Positions 1 through 8,180 of a stretch of DNA of 64,000 nucleotides are shown piece by piece (position 1 is the first letter of the stretch; each line of letters begins with the position of its first letter). A program made the position numbers and the translations under genes. The DNA comes from Nocardiopsis coralli. Lineage in GTDB: Bacteria > Actinomycetota > Actinomycetes > Streptosporangiales > Streptosporangiaceae. The notes below the pieces were generated by a model. That model worked only from the letters and a program-made list of their open reading frames with translations, was not told the DNA's origin and did not search any database. The stretch is taken from the NCBI RefSeq assembly GCF_014892575.1, contig NZ_JADBGI010000028.1, forward strand, positions 1 to 64,000, given 5' to 3'.

Positions 1-56
1 TTCCCCTTTTTTTGTGCCCACACTTGTGAACATGTGAAAGATAGTCGGATGCAGAA

Positions 57-84
57 AAGGGGCCGCACCTCGGTGCGGCCCCTC
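57..84 (-). terminator. Terminator downstream of serB
   Basis: An 11-bp GC-rich stem (GGGGCCGCACC pairing with GGTGCGGCCCC) with a 2-nt loop lies just beyond the serB stop. In serB orientation it is followed shortly by an A/T-containing run. It fits a rho-independent terminator for the gene to its right. Confidence 0.75.
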
Positions 85-99
85 CATGGAAGAATGCGC

Positions 100-1323
100 T
101 CAGTCGTGCGAGCCGTCGTGCCGGTCGGCCTCGTCGATCTCCTCCCGGGTGACCCCGAGGATGTAGGCGATCGTGTCCAGGTACGGCACGTTCACTGCGG
201 CGTCGGCCTGCCGGCGCACGACCGGTTTGGCGTTGAAGGCGACACCCAGCCCTGCCGTTTGCAGCATGTCCAGGTCGTTGGCGCCGTCACCGACCGCCAC
301 GGTCTGGCTCAGCGGGACGCCGGCCTCTCCGGCGAACTGTTCCAGCGTGATGGCCTTGCCCTTGCGGTCGATGATCGGCCCCACCAGCTTCCCGGTGAGC
401 TTGCCGTCGACGATCTCGAGGGTGTTCGCGGCCGAGTAGTCCAGGCCCAACGACTCGACGAGTCCGTCGGTGATCTGGGTGAACCCGCCGCTGACGATGC
501 CGCACTCGTAACCGAGACGCTTGAGGGTGCGCACCAAGGTGCGGGCGCCGGGGGTCAGCTCGACCTCGTCCCGGACCCGGTCCAGAGCCGAGGCGTCGAC
601 ACCCTCCAACAGGGCGACCCGGCGGCGCAGGGACTCCTCGAAGTCCAGCTCGCCGCGCATCGCCTCCTCGGTGACCCGGGCGACCTCGTCGGCACAGCCG
701 GCATGGGCGGCGATGAGTTCGATGACCTCGCCCTGGATCAGGGTGGAGTCGACGTCCATGACGATGAGGTGCTTGGCGCGGCGGTGCAGGCCGCTCGCCT
801 GGACGGCGACGTCCACCCCCTGGGTGGAGCCCTCCACGGCGAGCTCGGCACGGAGCTGCTCGGTGTCCCCTCCGGAGATCTCCATCTCCACGGAGGTCAC
901 GGGGTAGGCGGAGAGCCGTTCGATACGGTCGATGTTGGCGCCGGAACGTGCGACGCAGGAGGTCAGGGCGCCCAGAGCGCCCGGTCGCAGAGGCGCGGCG
1001 AGCACGGTCACATGGAGCTGTTCGCCCCCTGTGCCCTTCACTCTGCCGTTGCCCTCCGCGTACTCGACCACCACCTCGAGGTCGATCGCGGTCTTGTCGA
1101 GGGCGGCGCGGACCTCCTCGAAGACCCGCTTGCGGCTGACCCCGGGTGCGACCCGCTCGTCCACGTCGATGACCGTGCCCAGGACCAGGCGTCCGGCGAG
1201 GACGACCTGCTCGAGGTCGACGACGGTCACGGGAAAGACGGAGAGGGTGCTCAACAGGCGTGCGCTGATGCCCGGGCGGTCGCGTCCGGTCACCGTCACC
1301 AACAACGTGGAATCATCATTCAT
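100..1323 (-). CDS. serB: Phosphoserine phosphatase SerB
   Basis: Predicted cytosolic HAD-superfamily phosphatase that makes L-serine from phosphoserine, the last step of the phosphorylated serine pathway. The N-terminal half has two ACT-like regulatory domains (TLLVTVTGRDRPG near the start, a second near residues 95-170). The HAD nucleophile motif DVDSTLIQGE sits near residue 190 and the acidic motif GDGANDLDML near residue 345. About 407 residues matches the long actinobacterial SerB with tandem ACT domains. I chose the ATG at 1323 because the first ACT strand begins directly after it; an in-frame GTG at 1335 would add four residues. No strong ribosome site precedes either start. The gene stands alone and ends at a clear hairpin. 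Confidence 0.93.
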   Translation of the reverse strand: MNDDSTLLVTVTGRDRPGISARLLSTLSVFPVTVVDLEQVVLAGRLVLGTVIDVDERVAPGVSRKRVFEEVRAALDKTAIDLEVVVEYAEGNGRVKGTGGEQLHVTVLAAPLRPGALGALTSCVARSGANIDRIERLSAYPVTSVEMEISGGDTEQLRAELAVEGSTQGVDVAVQASGLHRRAKHLIVMDVDSTLIQGEVIELIAAHAGCADEVARVTEEAMRGELDFEESLRRRVALLEGVDASALDRVRDEVELTPGARTLVRTLKRLGYECGIVSGGFTQITDGLVESLGLDYSAANTLEIVDGKLTGKLVGPIIDRKGKAITLEQFAGEAGVPLSQTVAVGDGANDLDMLQTAGLGVAFNAKPVVRRQADAAVNVPYLDTIAYILGVTREEIDEADRHDGSHD

Positions 1324-1424
1324 GGCGTCATCCACGGTACTCGGGCCGAAGGCGGTGACTGCGCGCAGGGAGCCCCTACGACCAGCGATGTCACTATGTG
1401 GACGGTCACTGGTCGGGGTCCGTA

Positions 1425-2078
1425 TCAGTCCTGCTTACGGCCCTTCTTGCGCTTTGGGCCCTTGGCCTTGACGTCGACACCGCCGAGCATGCAGGTCCCC
1501 GTCAGCCGGACGACGGGGGCGTTGGGGTCGACGATCTGGTCGGTCCCGTGCAGGTCGGTGCCGCCGAGGATCGCCGAGGTGTTGTTGATCACCCGGACCC
1601 CGTTGGGCACGGTGATGTCGACGCCGCCCATGATCACGGCGAGCTGGATGGTCACCTCGTGCTGGCTCAGCACCGCCTCGCGCAGGTCCAGTTCCACGCT
1701 CCCGCACAGCACCGACGCGTTGGTGCGGGGTTCGACCAGCCACCGGCCCTTGCGCTCGCACGAGCCGAAGACCGCGACGAGGTTCTCCGAGCCCTTGCTC
1801 TGCCCGGCGAGGTCGCGGGCCTCGCTCCCCAGGACCTCCATGCTGCTGGGCTCGGCGAAGGAGGAACGGTCCGGGGAAGAGAGGAAACCGGGCGCGCCCG
1901 CACCGGGCAGATCCTCGGTGATGGGGGCGAGCTCGCCGACGGTCTTGGCCTTGTAGAGGGTGTCGAGGCGCTCCTCGTGCTCGCTGGGGCTGAGCCTCCC
2001 CTCGGCCAGGGCCTCGCGCAGCCGTTCGGCGACCTGGTCACGGTCGGAGTCTGAGGCTCGAATGTGCTCGGGCTGCAT
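1425..2078 (-). CDS. DUF1707 / LiaF-like domain protein
   Basis: 217 residues. The N-terminal 55 residues are a classic DUF1707 domain (IRASDSDRDQVAERLREALAEG, then LSPSEHEERLDTLYKAKTVGEL in two parts), a short actinobacterial domain often fused to membrane or SHOCT-like modules. The C-terminal half (from about residue 110) resembles the beta-rich DUF2154/LiaF C-terminal region (GSCERKGRWLVEP, VIMGGVDITVPNG, GGTDLHG), linked in other proteins to cell-envelope stress sensing. No membrane helix or signal peptide is seen, so it is probably soluble. The ATG at 2078 is preceded by GAGGAG at a good distance. The exact role is not known. Confidence 0.8.
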   Translation of the reverse strand: MQPEHIRASDSDRDQVAERLREALAEGRLSPSEHEERLDTLYKAKTVGELAPITEDLPGAGAPGFLSSPDRSSFAEPSSMEVLGSEARDLAGQSKGSENLVAVFGSCERKGRWLVEPRTNASVLCGSVELDLREAVLSQHEVTIQLAVIMGGVDITVPNGVRVINNTSAILGGTDLHGTDQIVDPNAPVVRLTGTCMLGGVDVKAKGPKRKKGRKQD

Positions 2079-2260
2079 GATGGCGGGTCTCCTCTGGCTC
2101 CTGTCTGCGGGCAATGCCCTCTTCGGCCACGTCCCCAGTATCGTTCTTCCCGTCCTCCGGGCGGATCAGGTATCTCCCCTGGATCAACCCGGAGTCGGTG
2201 CCCCGCCTTCCCAGGGTCCCACCGGCATGGGCCCCGAGAAAGGGGCGCCGGGCGGCTCTG

Positions 2261-3034
2261 TCAGCCCGGGCGGCCCGGCTGCAGCACGGCTGCGTGCGCG
2301 GCGACCATGGCCCGGCGCACCGCGGCGTCCAGACGGCGCAGCGCCTCGACGCGTGTGTCGATCTGGTGGACGCTCAGCCCCCTCGCCCCGGTGGGGTCGG
2401 CCAGCTGCACGACCTTCGCCAGACGTTCGGCCTGTGTGGCGACGCGGTGGGCTCGCGGCGGGTACCCGTGCGCGAGGGGAGGGGCCTCCCGGGTTCCGAG
2501 GTCGCCGAGCTCCCGGTGCACGGACGGGGCGAACGAAGCGACGTCGTCGACCCCCTCGAGAGCCTCCGTGACCTGCACGAGCGTGAGCTTCATCTCGGTC
2601 TCGGCCTCGGGGAGCGAGGGGATCTGGGGGCGGGTGTCCTCCGCCCGATACGGGGTCCAGGAAACACCGACATAGGATGAACCACGCCGGTCGGCGGAGG
2701 GCACCAGGCCCACCTGCTGATCGGTGAGCTGCACCAGGACCCCCTCTCCGGCCTCGATGGCGGCCTGGTTGAGCTCCTTGGGTCCGACGAGGCCCAGGGG
2801 GTCACCCCAGGTGGGGAGCGCCAGGCGGAAGGCGGACAGGCCCAGGCCACGCAGCCGGATCAGGGCCGCTCGCAGCGGTACGTCGCTGTCGAACGGCAGA
2901 TCGCTTGCGGGTACTGTCCCGATCAGGTTGGGGCCACCGCGACGCTCGACCGCGTCGACGGCGTCGTCCAGCCCGACGTGTCCGGTGAGCCAGGCGTTGC
3001 CCCAGGCGACGAGCGGTGCGGACGTCAATTGCAT
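2261..3034 (-). CDS. Conserved hypothetical protein
   Basis: 257 residues, not assigned to a family I can name with confidence. It starts MQLTSAPLVAWGNAWLTGHV and has an internal helical region ending in a run of hydrophobic and arginine residues (RRLDAAVRRAMVAAHAAVL). It has no signal peptide and no membrane helix. Such proteins recur in actinomycetes beside transporter genes, and here it is divergent from the ABC ATPase with only 56 bp between them, so they may share a control region. I chose the ATG at 3034 because the nine residues upstream are non-conserved in character. Confidence 0.7.
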   Translation of the reverse strand: MQLTSAPLVAWGNAWLTGHVGLDDAVDAVERRGGPNLIGTVPASDLPFDSDVPLRAALIRLRGLGLSAFRLALPTWGDPLGLVGPKELNQAAIEAGEGVLVQLTDQQVGLVPSADRRGSSYVGVSWTPYRAEDTRPQIPSLPEAETEMKLTLVQVTEALEGVDDVASFAPSVHRELGDLGTREAPPLAHGYPPRAHRVATQAERLAKVVQLADPTGARGLSVHQIDTRVEALRRLDAAVRRAMVAAHAAVLQPGRPG

Positions 3035-3090
3035 TGCTTCAGGGTAGGGCGGCCCGTGCACCTGCGTGGGACGTGTCGTGAAGGAGGACT

Positions 3091-3876
3091 ATGGACGGGC
3101 GAGTACTCGGCCTGGACGGGGTCACGGTTCGGCGTGACAAGGCGGAGCTGCTCAGCGGCGTCGACTGGTCGGTCCGGGAGGGCGAGCGCTGGGTCGTGCT
3201 CGGCCCCAACGGTGCGGGCAAGACCACGCTGTTGAACGTGGCCCACACGCAGCTGCACCCCACCGAGGGCCGGGTGGAGGTGCTCGACGAACAGGTCGGC
3301 GAGGTCGACGTCTTCGAGCTTCGCTCCATGGTGGGTTACGCCGGTGCCGCGGTGGCAGCCAAGGTCGAGGAGGGCACGACCGCCCTGGACCTGGTCGTCA
3401 GCGCCGCCTACGGGTACGTGGGCCGGTTCCGCGAGGAGTACGCCGGCCCGGACCTGGGCCGTGCGCGGACGCTGCTCGGGCACTGGGGCGTGGGCAGCCT
3501 GGCCGAGCGCACCTTCCACACGCTGTCCGAGGGCGAGCGCAAGCGTGTGCTCATCGCCCGTGCGCTCATGGCCGACCCCGAGCTGCTGCTTCTGGACGAG
3601 CCGGCGGCCGGACTGGACCTGGGTGGGCGTGAGGACCTCGTGCGCCGCCTGGGCAAGCTGGCCCTGGACGAGGCCGCCCCCTCCCTCGTGGTCGTCTCCC
3701 ACCACGTCGAGGAGATCCCCGTCGGGTTCACGCACGCCCTGCTGCTGCGCGACGGCAGGACCGTCGCGGCCGGTCCGCTCGACGAGGTCATGACCCCCGA
3801 CCTGCTGTCGCAGACCTTCGGGCTCCCCCTCAAGGTCGAGCGCGACGGTGAGCGCTGGACCGCACGCGCGGCCTGA
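3091..3876 (+). CDS. ABC transporter ATP-binding protein
   Basis: 261-residue ATPase subunit of an ABC transporter. Walker A is GPNGAGKTT near residue 43, the signature is LSEGERKR near residue 145, Walker B is ELLLLDEPAAGLD near residue 168, and the H-loop histidine lies in VVVSHHVEEIP. The start is well supported by AAGGAGGACT just before the ATG. No permease or binding protein is adjacent, so the transported substrate cannot be inferred. The sequence style is that of the stand-alone iron/molybdate-like ATPases seen in many actinomycetes. A strong hairpin follows the stop, so the gene is probably monocistronic. Confidence 0.88.
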   Translation: MDGRVLGLDGVTVRRDKAELLSGVDWSVREGERWVVLGPNGAGKTTLLNVAHTQLHPTEGRVEVLDEQVGEVDVFELRSMVGYAGAAVAAKVEEGTTALDLVVSAAYGYVGRFREEYAGPDLGRARTLLGHWGVGSLAERTFHTLSEGERKRVLIARALMADPELLLLDEPAAGLDLGGREDLVRRLGKLALDEAAPSLVVVSHHVEEIPVGFTHALLLRDGRTVAAGPLDEVMTPDLLSQTFGLPLKVERDGERWTARAA

Positions 3877-3889
3877 CGACGAGACTCGG

Positions 3890-3920
3890 GGGCCGGGTGG
3901 GATCTGTTCCCGCCCGGCCC
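3890..3920 (+). terminator. Terminator after ABC ATPase gene
   Basis: A 12-bp GC stem (GGGCCGGGTGGG with CCCGCCCGGCCC, one mismatch region allowed) around a 7-nt loop begins 14 nt after the stop codon. A short TTCGTC follows rather than a long U tract, typical of high-GC terminators. Confidence 0.65.
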
Positions 3921-3937
3921 TTCGTCGATAGGGAACG

Positions 3938-3989
3938 GGACAATGTGGAGAATCTATTGTCCAAAACCGTAATTGTGGTCCATATATGG
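3938..3989. promoter_or_regulatory. Inverted repeats upstream of SPFH gene
   Basis: The 315-bp gap between 3877 and 4191 has no gene but holds an A+T-rich patch with two dyads. GGACAAT at 3938-3944 pairs perfectly with ATTGTCC at 3956-3962 across 11 nt, and CCATATATGG at 3980-3989 is a perfect 10-bp palindrome. They sit 200-250 bp before the SPFH start, so they may be operator sites for its promoter. The binding protein is unknown. Confidence 0.4.
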
Positions 3990-4191
3990 CTCACCGGTTC
4001 ATTCATGGGGTAGCGTCGACGATCGGTGAGCGGATCGCTCCATTCCGGCACGCCCGGTGAATCGCAGGGTCGGTGGGTCGGACATGCGGGCTCCGCACCC
4101 CCAGCACCGGACGCCCCCGTCAGGAGACCCTCGGAGCCGCCCAGATGTCGCCCTCGCCCCTCGACCCTCGGCACGTTCACGGGGGTTGCGC

Positions 4192-5118
4192 ATGACCTCG
4201 ATCATCATCGTTGCGCTTTTCGTAGCCGTCCTCCTGGTCATCTTCTGGCGCAGTGTGCGCATCGTGCCGCACTCGATGGAGGACGTGGTCGAGCGGTTCG
4301 GTAAGTTCCACCGCACCCTGAGTTCCGGTTTCAACGTCGTCATCCCCGGCGTCGACCACGTGCGCGAGCGCATCGACCGCAGGGTCCAGGTCGTGAGTTT
4401 TCCGCCGCAGTCGGCCATCACCGAGGACAACCTGTCCGTCGAGGTCGACTCCGCGGTCTACATCCGGGTCGTGGACGCCTACCGGGCCACCTACGAGGTC
4501 GCGAACTTCATCCAGGCGGTAGAGCAGCTCACTCTGGCGACGCTGCGCAACGTCATCGGTGGCATGAACCTGGAGGGCACGCTCACCTCCCGCGACCAGA
4601 TCAACCGCGAGCTCAAGTCCGTGCTGGACGAGGCCACCGCGAACTGGGGCATCGAGATCAGCCGTATCGAGCTCAAGGGCATCGAACCGCCCTCCTCCGT
4701 GCAGGAGGCGATGGAGATGCAGATGCGCGCCGACCGGGAGAAGCGTGCGCAGCTGCTCAGCGCCGAGGGTGAGAAGCAGTCGGCGGTCCTGCGCGCCGAG
4801 GGTGAACAGCAGTCCGCCGTGCTCAAGGCCCGCGGTGAGGCCGAGGCGATGGAGCTGACCGCGACCTCGGACGCGAAGGCGCAGACCACGCGGGCCCGCG
4901 GTGAGGCCGACGCCATCCACATGGTCTTCAAGGCGCTGCACACCAGCAAGGTCGACCCGGACGTGCTCGCCTACCACTACCTGCAGAAGCTTCCGGAGAT
5001 CGCGCAGGGCGACGCCAACAAGGTCTGGATCGTGCCCGCCGAGATGGGGCAGGCGCTGCAGGGTGTCGGCAGCGCGTTCGACCGGCTCAAGGACGAGGTC
5101 GTCAAGGTACCCGGCTGA
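4192..5118 (+). CDS. SPFH/stomatin-like (band 7) membrane protein
   Basis: 308 residues. A single N-terminal membrane helix (residues 3-19, TSIIIVALFVAVLLVIF) is followed by an SPFH domain (about residues 25-200, including FGKFHRTLSSGFNVVIPGVD) and an Ala/Glu-rich coiled coil (about 190-245) built from repeated RAEGE and ARGEAEA motifs. This is the architecture of stomatin/prohibitin-type scaffold proteins that oligomerise in membranes. The partner NfeD-like protein often found beside such genes is absent here. I chose the ATG at 4192 because it places the membrane helix at the very N terminus; the 45 upstream residues of the open frame look like non-coding translation. Confidence 0.88.
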   Translation: MTSIIIVALFVAVLLVIFWRSVRIVPHSMEDVVERFGKFHRTLSSGFNVVIPGVDHVRERIDRRVQVVSFPPQSAITEDNLSVEVDSAVYIRVVDAYRATYEVANFIQAVEQLTLATLRNVIGGMNLEGTLTSRDQINRELKSVLDEATANWGIEISRIELKGIEPPSSVQEAMEMQMRADREKRAQLLSAEGEKQSAVLRAEGEQQSAVLKARGEAEAMELTATSDAKAQTTRARGEADAIHMVFKALHTSKVDPDVLAYHYLQKLPEIAQGDANKVWIVPAEMGQALQGVGSAFDRLKDEVVKVPG

Positions 5119-5142
5119 CCCCAGGGCAGGCCCGCCCGAGTG

Positions 5143-5175
5143 CGCCCCCTCCCGTGCCGCTGCGGGGAGGGGGCG
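5143..5175 (+). terminator. Terminator after SPFH gene
   Basis: A GC-rich stem (CGCCCCCTCCCG with CGGGGAGGGGGCG, about 11 bp) with an 8-nt loop begins 24 nt after the stop, followed by TTCGCCGTTCC. It separates the SPFH gene from the TauE-like gene. Confidence 0.7.
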
Positions 5176-5293
5176 TTCGCCGTTCCGGGTGCTGTGTCCG
5201 GGTCACCCCGGTCCGATCGCCCCATGACCCGCTCTCGTAGTCTGTTGGCGCCCTCGGGGGTCGAGGGCTCAGCGCGTGGAAAGGCTGGGGCGC

Positions 5294-6052
5294 ATGGAAC
5301 TGTGGGAGGCGGCGCTGATCCTCCTGGCCGGTGTGGCCGCAGGGGGCATCAACGCGGTGGCCGGTTCCGGCACCCTGTTCACCTTCCCCGTGCTGCTGGC
5401 GCTCGGCTACCCGCCGGTGGTGGCGACGGTCTCCAACAGCATCGGCCTGGCGCCGGGGAGCTTCAGCGGCACGTGGGCCTACCGCCGGGAACTGGCCGGA
5501 CAACGGGCCCGGGCGCTGCGGCTCGGTGTGATGTCCTTCCTGGGAGCGGTGACCGGTGCGCTGCTGCTGATCTCGCTGCCCGCGGGTGTGTTCGAGTCCG
5601 TGGTGCCGTTCATGATCGGCCTGGCGTGTGTGCTGATCATCCTCCAGCCGCGCATCACCGCGTGGGTGCGTGCGCGCCGGCCCAGCCGCGAGGACGGGGG
5701 GCCGCTGCTGCCGCTGGGCGCCTACGGTGCGGGCACCTACGGGGGCTACTTCGCGGCGGCGCAGGGGATCATCCTCCTGAGCATGCTGGGCACGGCCATC
5801 GACGACGACCTGCAGCGCATCAACGCGCTGAAGAACTTCCTGACCACGATCGCCAACACCACCGCTGCGGCGTTCTACATCGTGCTCGCCTCCCCGGCGT
5901 GGCCGGTGGTCGGGCTCATCGCGCTCGGCGCGATCACCGGCGGGTACCTGGGGGCGCGGTTCGGGCGGAAGCTGAGCCCGACGGCGCTGCGGGTGTGTGT
6001 GGTGATCGTGGGTCTGGCGGCGGCCGTGCAGCTGCTCCTGGGCCGTGTCTGA
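5294..6052 (+). CDS. TauE/SafE-family anion exporter
   Basis: 252-residue integral membrane protein with about eight hydrophobic helices. The family signature near the N terminus is clear (AAGGINAVAGSGTLFTFPVL), and an internal repeat reappears near residue 145 (GAYGAGTYGGYFAAAQGI). TauE/SafE proteins move sulfite, sulfoacetate and related anions or act as general permeases; the substrate here is unknown. I chose the ATG at 5294; an in-frame GTG at 5276 would add six residues. It converges with the HD-domain gene, whose stop is only 6 nt away, and shows no sulfur genes nearby. Confidence 0.85.
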   Translation: MELWEAALILLAGVAAGGINAVAGSGTLFTFPVLLALGYPPVVATVSNSIGLAPGSFSGTWAYRRELAGQRARALRLGVMSFLGAVTGALLLISLPAGVFESVVPFMIGLACVLIILQPRITAWVRARRPSREDGGPLLPLGAYGAGTYGGYFAAAQGIILLSMLGTAIDDDLQRINALKNFLTTIANTTAAAFYIVLASPAWPVVGLIALGAITGGYLGARFGRKLSPTALRVCVVIVGLAAAVQLLLGRV

Positions 6053-6058
6053 GCCGGA

Positions 6059-6682
6059 TCAGGACGCGAAGTACCCGCGCCGGTCGGCGTCGTCGATGAG
6101 CGCGGTGGCGTATGCGCCCAGGGCGTCGGAGCCCTCGGCGATGAGCTTGACCTTCTCCATGATCTCGGCGCGGGTGACACCGAAGCGCGACCAGGTGCCG
6201 CCCTCGTTGTGCCAGTTGGCGAGCATGGGGTGCAGGCGGTCGATGGCCCGGGCGAAGCGGGCCTCGGAGGTCTGCCGCGCCTCGAACTCCTCCCAGACCT
6301 CGCGGGCGCGCTGGGCCTGGTCCTCCGGCAGCAGCGGGAAGATGCGGTCGGCGGCCTCGCGTTCGCGGGCGGCCTGGGTCTCGGCGTCGGCCCGGTCGAA
6401 GACGAAGGTGTCGCCGGCGTCGATCTCGACGATGTCGTGCAGGACGAGCATCTCGGTGACACGTTCGATGTCGGTGCCCGGGGGTGCGTACTCGGCGAAG
6501 GTGCGTGCGAACAGGGCCAGGTGCCAGGAGTGTTCGGCGGAGTTCTCGCGGCGGGATCCGTCCACCAGCAGGTTCCGGCGCAGGACACGCTTGAGCTTGT
6601 CCACCTCCAGGAGGAAGCGGAGTTGCGCGTTCATGCGTTCGTTGTCGACCCCGCTGGCAAAGACCGGTGCCGGTTCCGTCAC
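6059..6682 (-). CDS. HD-domain phosphohydrolase (YfbR-like)
   Basis: 207 residues. It belongs to the HD-domain hydrolases close to 5'-deoxynucleotidase YfbR and human HDDC2. The metal-binding residues are visible: His in ENSAEHSWHLALFA, the His-Asp pair in LVLHDIVEIDAGD, and the downstream Asp in ARAIDRLHPM. It probably hydrolyses nucleoside monophosphates. The start is set by the ribosome site: AGGAGGG lies 7 nt before a GTG at 6682, while the ATG at 6634 has no such site, so the protein probably carries 16 more residues than an ATG-only call would give. Confidence 0.85.
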   Translation of the reverse strand: MTEPAPVFASGVDNERMNAQLRFLLEVDKLKRVLRRNLLVDGSRRENSAEHSWHLALFARTFAEYAPPGTDIERVTEMLVLHDIVEIDAGDTFVFDRADAETQAAREREAADRIFPLLPEDQAQRAREVWEEFEARQTSEARFARAIDRLHPMLANWHNEGGTWSRFGVTRAEIMEKVKLIAEGSDALGAYATALIDDADRRGYFAS

Positions 6683-7103
6683 GTGGTTCGCCCTCCTGAG
6701 GGATGAGTCGGAACTGTCGGGTGAGGGCCGCTTCACGGCCGTCCCTGGATGATCCCATGGACCACGGACCGTCCTGGGCGCCGGAGTCCGCGGGGATCGG
6801 CACCGCGCGTGCAGGAGGGGTCGGGGGGTGCCGGCTGCGGGGCGCGGTGGCCCTGACGGTACCTCTCGTACGGACCGCTCGGGTGGTCTGCGGCCGGACC
6901 TGCGCCGAAGTGGTGGTGAACGCGCGGGCACCCGCGGTGGTGGAGCGGTCGGCGAGCTCCCCGCCGGGGTCGGGGGCGGAGGTCTCGGCTTGGGGTGGGG
7001 GCCGATCACGCGGCCGGGGTCGGGGGCCACGATGTGATACAGCGCATGTTCGGGTGGCTGGGGCAGGGTGCCGTCCACGGGGTGCCCGGTCGGGGTGATG
7101 CGG
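6683..7103. other. 421-bp gap without a recognisable gene
   Basis: This GC-rich stretch separates the HD-domain gene from the TetR gene. Open frames here are short and have arginine- or glycine-rich compositions typical of non-coding translation. I see no RNA gene, repeat or strong hairpin. It presumably carries the promoter of the HD-domain gene and the 3' region of the TetR gene. Confidence 0.5.
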
Positions 7104-7859
7104 TCACTGCGGCGCCGTGTCCGCGGCGGGTTCCGAGAACTGGCGCAGGTAGCTGCGGACCAGGCGCTTGGCCTCCAGGACGAGGAGGGCGTCGCCGTCG
7201 GGGTCGTTGCGGAAGGCGAGCTTGAGGACCGCGTCGGCGGCCTCGACGGAGACGTGCACGGCCCGGTCGAGCTCCTCGCCGTCCTCCAGTCCGTGGTGGG
7301 CGACGATGATCTGGCGCAGCCGCACCGAGATGACCCGGTTGTTGTCGGCCCCGCGGTCCAGGAGCTGGGGGTCGACCACGTCGCCGAAGTGGAGGCTGCG
7401 GAACCCGGTGACGGTGCGGTGCATGTCCACGTACTCGTCGACGATCGCGTCGACGACGGCGGTCCAGTCGGAGCGGTCGGCGCCGGCGAGGCGGTCGGTG
7501 ATGCGGGTGGCGAACTGGTCGAGGAAGCGCAGTCCCAGGGCCTGGGTGATGGCTTTCTTGTCCGGGAAGAACTGGTAGACCGAACCGATGGCCACGCCTG
7601 CGCGTTCGGCGATGCGTGTGGTGGACAGGTGGGCGTAACCGACTTCGTCGAGGAGTTCGGCGCAGCAGTCCAGCATGCGCTGTACCCGGAGCATGCTCCG
7701 CTGCTGCGCGGGCAGGCGTCGCAGGGGCGCCTGCGCGAAGCCGAGTTCGGCATGGGCGAGGCCGTCCTTGCCGCGGATGGGTCGCTTGCCGTGGCCCCGG
7801 GCGGAGGCGGTGGCGCGGTGGGGCCGCGGTGGTGTGGAGCTTCGGGAATTTGTCGTCAC
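7104..7859 (-). CDS. TetR-family transcriptional regulator
   Basis: 251 residues. The DNA-binding domain covers about residues 55-105, with the helix-turn-helix reading TTRIAERAGVAIGSVYQFFP. The C-terminal part is a typical all-helical ligand-binding domain. An unusually long basic N-terminal arm of about 50 residues (PRPHRATASARGHGKRPIRG) precedes the helix-turn-helix; a shorter start inside it is possible. The start at 7859 is a GTG with only a weak ribosome site. It is divergent from the aldehyde dehydrogenase gene across 321 bp carrying inverted repeats, so it may control that gene, itself, or both. The ligand is unknown. Confidence 0.85.
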   Translation of the reverse strand: MTTNSRSSTPPRPHRATASARGHGKRPIRGKDGLAHAELGFAQAPLRRLPAQQRSMLRVQRMLDCCAELLDEVGYAHLSTTRIAERAGVAIGSVYQFFPDKKAITQALGLRFLDQFATRITDRLAGADRSDWTAVVDAIVDEYVDMHRTVTGFRSLHFGDVVDPQLLDRGADNNRVISVRLRQIIVAHHGLEDGEELDRAVHVSVEAADAVLKLAFRNDPDGDALLVLEAKRLVRSYLRQFSEPAADTAPQ

Positions 7860-7875
7860 GAAACCTATGATGCCT

Positions 7876-8017
7876 TTCCGGAATCACCTGGTTCCGGGGA
7901 AATTTGAGTTTCGGTCCGAAGAATCGTCTGGAACCGCTCCCGGTGGGGGTGGTTCGGGTGTTCTCCGAGGTCGTCGGCGGGGTGCCGCTGTTCTGTTCCG
8001 CCGTGGCCACATGTGGC
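7876..8017. promoter_or_regulatory. Putative operator region, TetR/ALDH divergent gap
   Basis: Three dyads lie in the 321-bp gap. TTCCGGAA at 7876-7883 is a perfect palindrome; together with GGTTCCGG at 7890-7897 it forms an imperfect inverted repeat starting 17 bp from the TetR start. GCCACATGTGGC at 8006-8017 is a perfect 12-bp palindrome. The first pair is placed as expected for TetR autoregulation, the second for control of the aldehyde dehydrogenase gene. These roles are inferred. Confidence 0.4.
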
Positions 8018-8180
8018 AAATGTGACCGATGTCCATTTCTGTGGCGGAGGGGGACGTATGCGATCACGGACGTGCCCCATCGGCCCCGACCCGGCACCCC
8101 CGCCCCGGAGGGCGCACGTGACATGGTGGGAACGACGGTGCCCGACCCCGTGCCCGCACCCCTCCAGGAGGAACACAGCC

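Noticed and set aside
34-1956. 640-residue open frame on the plus strand
   Set aside because: It runs antisense to serB and the DUF1707 gene; its composition (Gly, Asp, Val, Leu and Gln bias) is that of high-GC antisense translation and no domain is visible.
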